Shown here: positions 25,661 to 34,036 of the stretch, in pieces | How positions within the stretch are numbered: position 1 is the stretch's first letter | Layout of the letters: every line of letters begins with the position of its first letter | Assembly (NCBI RefSeq): GCF_003555545.1 | Contig: NZ_CP032157.1 | Location: 2,546,546 to 2,610,545 of the forward strand | Source: Paraflavitalea soli | GTDB lineage: Bacteria; Bacteroidota; Bacteroidia; Chitinophagales; Chitinophagaceae | Direction: 5' to 3' | DNA: 64,000 nt | Made by a program: the position numbers and the translations under genes | The notes under the pieces: model-generated | What the model saw: the letters and a program-made list of their open reading frames with translations, nothing else | Told to the model about the DNA's origin: nothing | The model's database searches: none

Positions 25661-26173
25661 ATGAAATCAATGAAATTACTCACGCTGTTGGGTATACTGG
25701 TGTCCGGGATTACCACCGACACTTTTGCACAAATTGACACTTTGCCGGCCGTTACTGTTTTGGCAAGGAATTACAAATACCTAAGGTCGGTCAATAACAA
25801 GGAGGCGGCGCCCCCTGTAAAAGTGCTTCAAAACAGGGTTGCCTCATTTGATGTAAAAAATTCTGAATATTATGAAGATGATTATGACAACTATTTTGTG
25901 TCTTTTTATCTTCCCCAAGGTTATGTACTGGCCGTTTATGACTCATCGGGAACGCTTCTTCGTACTGCGGAAAGATTCAGGAATGTGGCGATTCCGCCGG
26001 TTGTAAACCGGGCAGTAGTACAAAGGTTTCCCAACTGGGGCATCTCGAATGATGTATACCGCATCAGTTATGAAAAGGATGGAGGGCAGCAAATGATGTA
26101 CAAACTCCTTTTGATGAATGGTTCCAAACGCATGCGTGTGAAGATCAATGAAAAAGGGGAGTTCATGGATTAA
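25661..26173 (+). CDS. Exported protein of unknown function
   Basis: A 170-residue protein with a clear signal peptide (cleavage near residue 24, TFAQ). The mature part shows an acidic, Tyr-rich segment (SEYYEDDYDNYFVSFYLPQGYVLAVYD), then RTAERFRNVAIPPVVNRAV and RISYEKDGGQQMMYKLLL, a pattern reminiscent of PepSY-like periplasmic proteins of Bacteroidota, but I cannot assign the family firmly. It follows ftsH with its own predicted operator and ends at a terminator, so it is probably transcribed alone. Confidence 0.7.
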   Translation: MKSMKLLTLLGILVSGITTDTFAQIDTLPAVTVLARNYKYLRSVNNKEAAPPVKVLQNRVASFDVKNSEYYEDDYDNYFVSFYLPQGYVLAVYDSSGTLLRTAERFRNVAIPPVVNRAVVQRFPNWGISNDVYRISYEKDGGQQMMYKLLLMNGSKRMRVKINEKGEFMD

Positions 26174-26203
26174 AAAGCTTTACTGTCGGTATGCATCAAA
26201 CAC

Positions 26204-26230
26204 GGGGTACAGGCCAGCCTGGCCCCTTTT
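26204..26230 (+). terminator. Terminator after the exported-protein gene
   Basis: GGGG and CCCC outer arms with an inner CAGG/CCTG pairing form a hairpin (26204-26226), followed by TTTTCTTT. Confidence 0.7.
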
Positions 26231-26268
26231 CTTTGGCCGGTGATCATGGCCACTATCATCAAAGATCA

Positions 26269-26280
26269 TGATCGTTATCA
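26269..26280. promoter_or_regulatory. Predicted Crp/FNR-type operator, usp gene 26328-27227
   Basis: TGATCGTTATCA, centred about 53 bases before the chosen ATG; it is closer to the gene than the other sites. Confidence 0.5.
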
Positions 26281-26327
26281 GCCAAAAAAACCTGGCGGGA
26301 GCATAATTTTAATACAATACATTGTAT

Positions 26328-27227
26328 ATGAAAAACATCCTCATGGCCACTGATTTTTCGCAAGCAGCCAGTAATGCGGCAGCTTATGGTGTTGAACTGG
26401 CCAAAACAATGAATGCCCGGCCAATACTGTTCAGTGCCTGCGAACATGCACTGGTACCTGCTTCGGAAATAGCCGTAGTAATACGGCGGGAGGAATTACA
26501 GGACCAGGTGCAACAACAACTGGCCGAAGATGCCCGTATGCTTGCAGCTATTCATGATCAGCCTGTATTTACGTGCTGCCATACAGGACCGGCCCATACT
26601 GCGTTGCTGGCGGCAATCAGGGAGCAACAGGCAGATATCCTCATTGCAGGCATGAAAAACAAGCGGAAAGTAAAGCACCGGCTGATAGGCAGTACCGTAA
26701 GCAGCTGGATAGGGAAGCTACCCATTCCCATGATCATTGTGCCTGAAAATATACCCTTTGCTTATATTGCCAAAATAGCCCTGGCGCAGGCCATCAATAA
26801 AAATAACACGGCTGAAGCCGATGAACATGTACTCATTGCGCTGCGCGAATTGGGTGAACGGTTTCATGCGCAATTGTACTTTGTAAGGATAGGTGCTAAT
26901 AACCTGCCCGGCGCCGATGAGCTGATCCGGCCGCCTGCCAGCCTGGCTTCCCTGCTAGAAACACCGGCACCTCATTTCGAATATATAACAGGTACTGACG
27001 TGGCTGCATCCCTGACGCAATACATCGAAGACAATAACATCAATCTCCTCGCCATCATGCCACACCGGCATGGCTGGTTCGAAAGAATGTTTATACAAAG
27101 TACTACCCGATCGATGGTCCTGGATTGCCCCGTTCCCTTATTGATCCTGCCACCCTCGCAAAGCAGTCCTGCACACCGCCATGCTACCAACATGGTACAA
27201 GAACAACTGGAAAACTCAATTGCTTAA
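26328..27227 (+). CDS. Universal stress protein with two Usp domains, divergent member
   Basis: A 299-residue tandem Usp protein. MKNILMATDFSQAASNAAAYGVELA is a typical first strand and helix, and the ATP-loop region is partly changed (AGMKNKRKVKHRLIGSTVS). The second half ends in LAIMPHRHGWFERMFIQSTTRSMVLDCPVPLLIL, similar in layout to the other two Usp proteins here but clearly more distant. ATG 26328 is used; the frame also has a TTG six bases earlier. It faces the lipoprotein gene 27342-28076 convergently. Confidence 0.88.
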   Translation: MKNILMATDFSQAASNAAAYGVELAKTMNARPILFSACEHALVPASEIAVVIRREELQDQVQQQLAEDARMLAAIHDQPVFTCCHTGPAHTALLAAIREQQADILIAGMKNKRKVKHRLIGSTVSSWIGKLPIPMIIVPENIPFAYIAKIALAQAINKNNTAEADEHVLIALRELGERFHAQLYFVRIGANNLPGADELIRPPASLASLLETPAPHFEYITGTDVAASLTQYIEDNNINLLAIMPHRHGWFERMFIQSTTRSMVLDCPVPLLILPPSQSSPAHRHATNMVQEQLENSIA

Positions 27228-27341
27228 TCTCCGGCTTGACGATACTGACTCCCTTATACACAAGGCTGTTGAACAGCATACTGTAGCACTTCAGAACGAA
27301 AAACTAATAGGAAGGGGGAAATAGGGGCTGGTTCTTATGGT

Positions 27342-28076
27342 TCAATAACGTTGAACAAACTGAAACAGGCGCCGGTTGGGATTCCCTACTACACCTGCAG
27401 ACTCCATTCTCTTTTTCAAAACTTCAGACCTGAAATAAGCAAAAGCTTTGGAGGTATCTTCAATGGCTGAAACAATACTGACCTTGGTAAGATCATCCGG
27501 ATCGTGCCCTACCAACCTCGCCTTAATGCCATTCTCAATCCTTTCCTGTGCTCCCTCCTGGAAATTCTTCAGCCAACTATTCCAGTCTTTAACTTTCAGT
27601 GTGGTCATCGACCGTGGCAACCGCCCCACTTCCGATGTATCCTGCCAGGTAGCCAGTACAAAATAAGTTTCAGGGGTTCCTGTAACACCAGCCCGGTGCA
27701 TGACATTTTTCAGGTCGGCGCTGGCGGCAAATGCTTTTGCTTTCGCCATATCATCTGCCTTCAGAGCAACCATCACGGTGTTGCTGTCGAAAAGACTGCG
27801 CCCAATTACATAATTGTGCAGGCCATGTGCCAATCGGAAAGAATCATGTGCATCATAGGCAATTTTCCACTTGTTGTAATTGCCCACCTTGTGTACAAAT
27901 ACCACCATGTTTGCAGGAGTGGTAACGATGGTGGATTCCATCACGGGCGTTGTAGATTGCGTGGAATCGACGGGGTGTTGTTCGTTGGTTTGCTTTTTTT
28001 CGCGGCACCCTGCGGTGGCAGTGATAAAAACAAACGTAGCCCAGATAAGCGGGCAGCCTACTGTACTTTGTTTCAT
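27342..28076 (-). CDS. Lipoprotein with two ABM-like repeats
   Basis: A 244-residue lipoprotein; the signal peptide ends at a lipobox (TAGC, Cys about 24). After a Thr/Ser-rich linker come two similar halves of about 85 residues, each beginning with a short beta strand and ending with AGVxGxP and an aromatic strand (AGVTGTPETYFV and AGVVGNPNRRLFQFV). This suggests an internally duplicated dimeric alpha-beta barrel of the antibiotic-biosynthesis-monooxygenase type, probably without enzyme activity. The function is unknown. A TGA-N6-TCA palindrome is centred 84 bases upstream. Confidence 0.7.
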   Translation of the reverse strand: MKQSTVGCPLIWATFVFITATAGCREKKQTNEQHPVDSTQSTTPVMESTIVTTPANMVVFVHKVGNYNKWKIAYDAHDSFRLAHGLHNYVIGRSLFDSNTVMVALKADDMAKAKAFAASADLKNVMHRAGVTGTPETYFVLATWQDTSEVGRLPRSMTTLKVKDWNSWLKNFQEGAQERIENGIKARLVGHDPDDLTKVSIVSAIEDTSKAFAYFRSEVLKKRMESAGVVGNPNRRLFQFVQRY

Positions 28077-28154
28077 TGGTTTATTTTTTTAGTTAAATAC
28101 CTGATCTATTGACCAAATACGTGTAAGCTACTGCCTGCCAGCGGGGAAATCCAA

Positions 28155-28166
28155 TGACCGCAATCA
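28155..28166. promoter_or_regulatory. Predicted Crp/FNR-type operator, lipoprotein gene
   Basis: TGACCGCAATCA, centred 84 bases before the start at 28076. Its end overlaps the stop codon of the upstream flippase-like gene. Confidence 0.5.
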
Positions 28167-29240
28167 GTAGTGACTGTGATGGAGAACACCAGCATCCGGC
28201 CGGTCTGCCTGTTTTTTCCACCGGCGGAACAAGACCAATCCAATCGGTATCGGAAGCCAGAAGGACAATAACCTGTACAACAGGGTAATGACAACAGCAT
28301 GAGTAGCCGGCACACCCAATGCGATTAGAAAATAACCCATGGTTCCTTCGTACAATAGCAAACCACCGGGCAGAAAAGGCATCAAGGTCGCAATCCTTCC
28401 CCCTGCCAAGGCAAGCAAACAGTAGATGGGGTGAACAGGCATACCCAATCCGACTGACAGGGTATAAATGGTAGCAGCATCAGCGGCCACTACCAGCAAT
28501 TGCCACCAATAGGACAGGACCACTGCCCGGCGATGGATCTGTAAAAGATAATGGATGTCAAATACACCTGTACTGCCATGACGTAACATAGGAGTGAACT
28601 GGCTGTTTTTTTGCCAATGCCGCAGCATGCGCCATTTTTTCAACTTTGCCAGTATCGATTGCATCCAGTGGCCCTTGCCTGCCATGACCACGCCAATACC
28701 AAACAATAGATATACGCCCATACCCACCAGTAGGATAATGGCTACTTTATTGTCCACACGATATAGGAAATTGTTGCCGGCCAGTAGTAGCAGGAAAAAA
28801 GATTCCATAGCAGCATAGAAGATTATAAGCTCGGAAAGGATCAGGGAAAACACGGTCTGCGAATCAAGTCCAAAGCGTTCCAGCAGGCGGTACATAAAGG
28901 CATTACCACTGATCCCTGCACTGGGCACGGTTTCGTTGAAGAACAGGGAAATAATGCAGGACTTTGTCATGGTCCACTGATCCGGTACCCTGGCCCTGAC
29001 ATCGGTATGTAAAAGAGTAAGGTATACCTGTGCATTAAGCCAATAAGTTAAGCTTTGAGCGGCAATAGCCAATAACAGCCACCAAGCATTTACTTTCCGC
29101 AATAAGCGCAACTCCTGCCCGATTGCCGGCAGGTTATAAAAAACTATAATGGCTACTAATACAAATAGTACAAACCACCCCAACAATTTGACTCCAGACA
29201 GGGGCAATCCTGCATGTTGATCATCGGCCATAATTATCAA
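28164..29240 (-). CDS. Flippase-like (LPG synthase membrane-domain) integral membrane protein
   Basis: A 358-residue protein with about eight hydrophobic segments. It shows features of the UPF0104/lysylphosphatidylglycerol synthase transmembrane family: NAWWLLLAIAAQSLTYWLNAQVY near the second segment, FNETVPSAGISGNAFMYRLL in the middle and a late ALAGGRIATLMPFLPGGLLLYEGTM motif. Such proteins are thought to move lipids or glycolipids across the membrane; there is no synthase domain here. Met4 is an alternative start. It is the last gene of a probable operon with the DUF2892 and Usp genes upstream (gaps 39 and 29 bases). Confidence 0.85.
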   Translation of the reverse strand: MIIMADDQHAGLPLSGVKLLGWFVLFVLVAIIVFYNLPAIGQELRLLRKVNAWWLLLAIAAQSLTYWLNAQVYLTLLHTDVRARVPDQWTMTKSCIISLFFNETVPSAGISGNAFMYRLLERFGLDSQTVFSLILSELIIFYAAMESFFLLLLAGNNFLYRVDNKVAIILLVGMGVYLLFGIGVVMAGKGHWMQSILAKLKKWRMLRHWQKNSQFTPMLRHGSTGVFDIHYLLQIHRRAVVLSYWWQLLVVAADAATIYTLSVGLGMPVHPIYCLLALAGGRIATLMPFLPGGLLLYEGTMGYFLIALGVPATHAVVITLLYRLLSFWLPIPIGLVLFRRWKKQADRPDAGVLHHSHY

Positions 29241-29279
29241 TTACGGGTAGAACTTGCACCCAAAACAGCTCCTGAACAA

Positions 29280-29495
29280 CTAACTGTGTTGCTTCCTGAT
29301 CCGGCAGGAATTGATGCCAAGCAAGCTATATAGTGGACACAAGCCTATCAAGCTGGTCAATACAAACACCATGCTTACCACCAGCAAAACAATGCCCCAA
29401 ATGCCGGTTACCACCTGGTTGTAATACAGATAAACCATCAAGGCGGCCAACAATAGACGAACTATGCGGTCCGCTGCTCCCATATTCTTTTTCAT
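29280..29495 (-). CDS. DUF2892 (YgaP-like) small membrane protein
   Basis: A 71-residue protein with two hydrophobic segments. The start MKKNMGAADRIVRLLLAALM and the late LTSLIGLCPLYSLLGINSC fit the DUF2892/YgaP transmembrane family, whose conserved GxCPLYxLLGINTC end is clearly present. In YgaP this segment anchors a rhodanese, but here it stands alone. It lies 29 bases after a Usp gene and 39 bases before the flippase-like gene, so an operon is likely. Confidence 0.9.
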   Translation of the reverse strand: MKKNMGAADRIVRLLLAALMVYLYYNQVVTGIWGIVLLVVSMVFVLTSLIGLCPLYSLLGINSCRIRKQHS

Positions 29496-29524
29496 ATCAT
29501 TTTTTTAAAGTATTGTATAAAAAA

Positions 29525-30364
29525 TTATAGCCCGGTCCTTATTCTTGGTGCATGCAATGCCATCAGGGGCACATGGCTGTGCAATACAAACTGCCGGGTG
29601 TGGCTCTTGTGCAGTAAAGCATTGATCAGGCTTTTCCGTTTGGGTAAAACGATCAGGAGGTCGACATGGATCTTCTCGGCAAAGTCGAGAATACCCTGGT
29701 CTACATCATCAGTGCTTAAAAAATGAAATTTTAAGGATTGTGGTTTCAGCTTTTCCTGAAGCAATTGTGAAGCTGCTTTTACCTCAGGATCATAGATGGT
29801 TTTGCTGCCAACATTCAATATGTGCAACCCGGCCTTAAAATCCTTGAGGAGCGTAGCTATTTCCTGGAAGGGGACAGTTTCGCGTACCAATTCCAGGTCG
29901 CAGGCCAGTCCAACTTGTTGAATACCACTAAAGGTGGTATCGGCGGGCACGGTAAGAACCGGCCATTCCAGGTGCTTTAAGGTATGCACCGCATTGCTAC
30001 CGAACAGTATGCGCCCGGCGGCCGTTTTTCCGGTACAACCGATCACCACCGCATAAGGTTTTTTCTCTTCACACACCCTTTCGAGGGTACTGAAATAACT
30101 TCCCATGTATACCTGACCACGGATGGATAACTTTCCTTTCGTCTCCTGTTCGAGCTGAACACGCAACTTTAACAAAGCAGCTTCCGCATCCTCCTGCCAT
30201 CGGCCAATATCCACCGGCAGGCTGATATCGCCATAGCTGGCGGGTAGTTCATACGCATGCATCAGGTAAAGTTCTGCCTGTACAACCAAAGCCATCGAAG
30301 CGGCATAGGAAGCAGCATGGGCAGCAACAGTTGAAAAATCCGTAGCTACAACGATCGTTCCCAT
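29525..30364 (-). CDS. Universal stress protein with two Usp domains
   Basis: A 279-residue tandem Usp protein, close paralogue of the gene at 22340-23179 and equal in length. It starts MGTIVVATDFSTVAAHAASY, and GCTGKTAAGRILFGSNA forms the nucleotide loop of the first domain. The second domain ends in LPKRKSLINALLHKSHTRQ. The gene is the first of a probable three-gene operon with DUF2892 and the flippase-like protein. The operator TGATAAAGATCA is centred 74 bases upstream of its start. Confidence 0.92.
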   Translation of the reverse strand: MGTIVVATDFSTVAAHAASYAASMALVVQAELYLMHAYELPASYGDISLPVDIGRWQEDAEAALLKLRVQLEQETKGKLSIRGQVYMGSYFSTLERVCEEKKPYAVVIGCTGKTAAGRILFGSNAVHTLKHLEWPVLTVPADTTFSGIQQVGLACDLELVRETVPFQEIATLLKDFKAGLHILNVGSKTIYDPEVKAASQLLQEKLKPQSLKFHFLSTDDVDQGILDFAEKIHVDLLIVLPKRKSLINALLHKSHTRQFVLHSHVPLMALHAPRIRTGL

Positions 30365-30432
30365 AATATTGATTTCCCATAAAGCTACCAGCAGTACAAT
30401 ATCTACCCAATGATTACCGGCAGCGTATTACC

Positions 30433-30444
30433 TGATAAAGATCA
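30433..30444. promoter_or_regulatory. Predicted Crp/FNR-type operator, usp-DUF2892-flippase operon
   Basis: TGATAAAGATCA, centred 74 bases before the Usp start at 30364. It is the last site of the series on the right side of the island. Confidence 0.6.
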
Positions 30445-30506
30445 TCGTCGCTTTGCTTACCCGGAGAATTGCCCAGGTTTGTATGAAGACAAACTCAACA
30501 CCCTGC

Positions 30507-30610
30507 ACCCTGTATCAAAATCGCACAATGGCTGTAGCAGAAACGAACAGATTCGTATGTTACACCTTTCTACTACGCTATATATCAACCAGATAACGCA
30601 TGGCATAGGG
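30507..30610 (+). repeat. Copy B of the 104-base dispersed repeat, upstream of a permease gene
   Basis: Gap-free match to 10524-10627 (about 86 percent identity by hand count). It ends 45 bases before the start codon of the FtsX-type permease. The position suggests a promoter or leader element of this gene family, or a mobile non-coding repeat. Confidence 0.85.
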
Positions 30611-30654
30611 TTCGCAATGCTAAGCCCGGTTGTTTCACCCAAAACAAATGCGCT

Positions 30655-33027
30655 ATGCTGAAGAATTATTTTAAAACAATTTTCCGCAACCTGTGGAAGA
30701 ACAAGGCTTATAGTTTTCTAAATATCGCAGGGCTTGCCATCGGTATCACCAGCGCCGCGCTGATCGGTATCTGGGTGGAAGATGAGACCAGCTTCAACCA
30801 CAATTTTGAAAAGCATGATCACCTGTACCGGGTGATGCAAAACCGGAAAAACGATGCCGGCATCAACACCAGCGGCGCTACACCCGGGCCGTTGGCGGCA
30901 GCGTTGAAGAATGATATACCGGGCATCAGGAACAGCGGCCGCCTTAGCTGGTCCATGGACCAAAAGGTAGTAGTGGGCGACCTATCCACCAAGGAAAAAG
31001 GCATCTATGCCGATCCCTCTGTTCTTACCATGTGCTCCCTGAAATTTAAATATGGCAAGGCCGATGGCGCCCTGAAAGACCCTAACAATATCGTGATCAG
31101 TGAAACGTTGGCCGGGAAGTTTTTTGGCAAGGAAAACCCTGTTGGCAAAACCCTGAAAATGGATGCCAATGGCGCTTATAGCGTAGATGGTCTTTATACG
31201 GTAACAGGTGTCTTTGCCGATCTGCCTGCCAACTGTTCCTATCATTTTCAATGGGTATCGCCTTATGAAACCTGGGAGAATGCCAATGACTGGCTGAAGC
31301 CCTGGAGCAATGCGGTGATAGAAACCATGGTGGAGTTGAATGATCCGGCTGATGCCGCTTCCATCAATAGAAAGCTGATTGATTACCTTGGCACCAAAGT
31401 GGACGGCGCCAAAAACCAGTTGTTCCTTTTTAGCATGGATGATTGGAACCTGCGCAACCACTTTGAGAATGGCGTGCAAACAGGCGGCACCATACAATAT
31501 GTGCGTTTATTTACTTTAATCGGGATCATCATATTGCTCATTGCCTGCATCAACTTTATGAACCTGGCCACGGCCCGCAGTGAGCAGCGCGCCAAAGAAG
31601 TAGGGGTACTAAAAGTAATGGGGGCCGGTAAGGGCCGGCTGATCGGCAAGTTCATGGGCGAATCGGTGATCATGTCGTTGATGGCCGTATTGCTTGCCAT
31701 CGTATTGCTGTACCTGCTGATGCCAGCTTTCAACAGCCTGGTGGAAAAGCAACTGTCACTTAATTTGTTTACCCCCTCCCATATCACCGCCTTGACCGGT
31801 ATAGCCGTGCTGGCAGGATTGGTGGCTGGCAGCTATCCCGCCTTTTTCCTGTCTTCCTTTAACCCCGTAAAGGTCTTGAAAGGCATGCGGATAAAAAGCA
31901 ACAGGGCGGTTGTATTCATACGCAAAGGGCTTGTCATTGCACAATTCAGTGCCTCTGTTATCCTCATCATCGGCACCGTTATTATTTATCAGCAGGTGCA
32001 GCATATCAAGAACCGCGACATCGGCTACAATAAAGACAGACTGGTGTATATGAACCTCCAGGGCAACATGAAAGCCCATTTTGGGGTGATCAAAAACAAA
32101 TTGATCGCTACCGGGTATGTTGAAAATGCAGCGACCAGTCTGCATGACGCCTTGCATATTCATAGCTTTGGGGATGCCTGGTCATGGCAAGGGAAGAACC
32201 CCAACCTCAAAATACCCATCCACTCCAATGTAGTGAGTCCGGGATATATGTCCACCATGCATTTAAAGCTGGTAAGCGGCAGGGACTTTTATGAAGGCGG
32301 TGCAGACACGAATAAGGTGGTCATCAATGAAAGTCTGGCCAGGCTGATGGGCAATGAAGGGAAGGTAGGCAGTATGTTAAAGACCAGCCGGTTTGACCTG
32401 GAGATAGTGGGTGTTGTAAAAGATTTTATCTACAACGATGTATATGGCAGCAGCGCACCGCTCATCCTGATCGGTGGATACTATGGAGCTACCGTGATGG
32501 CCCTTCGGTTTAAACCCCAGGTGGACCTGGCACAGGCCCTGGCAAAAACAGAAGCGGTGATGAAAGCAGAGAACCCCGGCTCTCCCTTTGAATACAAATT
32601 TGCCGATGAAGATTTCAATGCCCTGTTTGTATCGGAAACATTGATCGGCAAGCTGGCCGGCATTTTTGCCAGCCTGGCTATCTTCATATCCTGTCTTGGT
32701 TTGTTTGGCCTCGCAGCTTATACGGCAGAACGCCGCACCAAAGAGATTGGCATACGCAAGGTGCTGGGTGCATCGGTAACAGGAGTAGTTGGGCTGCTGT
32801 CTAAGGAGTTTGTTCAATTGGTGGCTTTGTCCTGCCTCATTGCTTTCCCCGTGGGGCAATGGGCTATGCACAACTGGTTGCAGGGCTATGAGTACAGAAT
32901 TACGATCCATTGGTGGGTATTTGCCTTTGCCGGTGTAGCTGCGCTGGCAATAGCCCTGATCACCGTCAGTTTCCAGGCCATCAAAGCAGCCATTGTAAAC
33001 CCTGTTAAGAGTTTGAAGGAGCAATAA
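30655..33027 (+). CDS. MacB/FtsX-type ABC transporter permease
   Basis: A 790-residue inner-membrane protein. It has an N-terminal membrane helix (about 20-42), a MacB-like periplasmic domain (about 45-270), three helices with ARSEQRAKEVGVLKVMGAGKGRLIGKF in the first FtsX domain, a second periplasmic domain (about 440-650) and a closing FtsX domain with RRTKEIGIRKVLGASVTGVV. This double-FtsX layout is common in Bacteroidota and acts in envelope export or mechanotransmission with a separate ATPase. No ATPase gene is adjacent. The start codon follows repeat copy B. Confidence 0.93.
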   Translation: MLKNYFKTIFRNLWKNKAYSFLNIAGLAIGITSAALIGIWVEDETSFNHNFEKHDHLYRVMQNRKNDAGINTSGATPGPLAAALKNDIPGIRNSGRLSWSMDQKVVVGDLSTKEKGIYADPSVLTMCSLKFKYGKADGALKDPNNIVISETLAGKFFGKENPVGKTLKMDANGAYSVDGLYTVTGVFADLPANCSYHFQWVSPYETWENANDWLKPWSNAVIETMVELNDPADAASINRKLIDYLGTKVDGAKNQLFLFSMDDWNLRNHFENGVQTGGTIQYVRLFTLIGIIILLIACINFMNLATARSEQRAKEVGVLKVMGAGKGRLIGKFMGESVIMSLMAVLLAIVLLYLLMPAFNSLVEKQLSLNLFTPSHITALTGIAVLAGLVAGSYPAFFLSSFNPVKVLKGMRIKSNRAVVFIRKGLVIAQFSASVILIIGTVIIYQQVQHIKNRDIGYNKDRLVYMNLQGNMKAHFGVIKNKLIATGYVENAATSLHDALHIHSFGDAWSWQGKNPNLKIPIHSNVVSPGYMSTMHLKLVSGRDFYEGGADTNKVVINESLARLMGNEGKVGSMLKTSRFDLEIVGVVKDFIYNDVYGSSAPLILIGGYYGATVMALRFKPQVDLAQALAKTEAVMKAENPGSPFEYKFADEDFNALFVSETLIGKLAGIFASLAIFISCLGLFGLAAYTAERRTKEIGIRKVLGASVTGVVGLLSKEFVQLVALSCLIAFPVGQWAMHNWLQGYEYRITIHWWVFAFAGVAALAIALITVSFQAIKAAIVNPVKSLKEQ

Positions 33028-33054
33028 GATTCCAATAGATACGATAGTGCTGAC

Positions 33055-33975
33055 TCAATTAAAAGACCGCCTGAACTCAAGTGGAGAAAGGGTGGTCTTT
33101 GTTTTAAACAGCTTACTGAAAGACTGCGGATGTTCGAAGCCCAGCCCATAGGCGATCTCACTCACCGATAAGGTGGTAGTAGACAGCTGCTCCTTGGCCC
33201 TTTCGATCAGCTTGTCGTGAATATGCTGCTGGGCATTCTGACCGGTCAGCGCACGCAGCATATCGCTCAAATAACTGGGAGACAAATGCAGCTGGCCGGC
33301 CAGGTACTGAACGGTGGGAATGCCTTTGTCTAAACTATCTTCCTGACTGAAGTAATCTGTGAGGAGTGTTTCCAGCCTTTGCAGCAGATCATGACTGACC
33401 ACCTTACGGGTAATGAACTGGCGTTTATAAAAGCGATTGGCATAACTCAGCAACAACTCGATCTGCGATATCACCACATCCTGGCTGAAATCATCGATCC
33501 GGCCATTCAGCTCCTCCTCCATGATCCTGAAAACAGCCATGATGGTCGCCTTCTCCTGCTCCGACAAGTGCAGGGTTTCGTTGGTGGCATAAGAAAAGAA
33601 TCCGTACTGCCCGATCTTTTTTGCCAGGGGATAACCCAGGAAGAAATCCGGATGGACCAGCAAGGTATACTCGGAACATACCACGTCTTCATTGTCTGCG
33701 GCGCCCATCACCTGGCCGGGCGCGGCGAACAGCAAACCCCCTTCATCAAAATCATAGTAGCCCTGACCATACTTTAATTTACCGCCCAGCCTGGGCTTGT
33801 ACGACATTTTATAGAACCCCAGTACGTGCTGGTGTGTAGGATCATGAACATCTGACCAGGAGGGTGCTCCATGGAGCAAACTGATCAAGGGATGTTTAGG
33901 CTGCGGCATGCCGAAAGCACGATGTGCATCGGACAGTGTCTCAAACCTGATCGGGGATCTCTCGTCTTTTCTCAT
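33055..33975 (-). CDS. AraC-family transcriptional regulator
   Basis: A 306-residue regulator. The C-terminal 100 residues carry the double helix-turn-helix of the AraC family: VQYLAGQLHLSPSYLSDMLRALTGQNAQ and VSEIAYGLGFEHPQSFSKLFKTKTTLSPLEFR. The N-terminal part is a ligand-binding cupin-like region with YDFDEGGLLFAAPGQV. The start at 33975 (MRKDERSPIRF) was chosen because the longer frame has no family support. It lies 61 bases after the SDR gene on the same strand and may regulate it; AraC/SDR pairs of this kind are frequent in Bacteroidota. Confidence 0.92.
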   Translation of the reverse strand: MRKDERSPIRFETLSDAHRAFGMPQPKHPLISLLHGAPSWSDVHDPTHQHVLGFYKMSYKPRLGGKLKYGQGYYDFDEGGLLFAAPGQVMGAADNEDVVCSEYTLLVHPDFFLGYPLAKKIGQYGFFSYATNETLHLSEQEKATIMAVFRIMEEELNGRIDDFSQDVVISQIELLLSYANRFYKRQFITRKVVSHDLLQRLETLLTDYFSQEDSLDKGIPTVQYLAGQLHLSPSYLSDMLRALTGQNAQQHIHDKLIERAKEQLSTTTLSVSEIAYGLGFEHPQSFSKLFKTKTTLSPLEFRRSFN

Positions 33976-34036
33976 GTAAAAAGAATTATGATCATAACCG
34001 GCAACCGTTTCGATCACCGGTTATGATCCGTTATAA

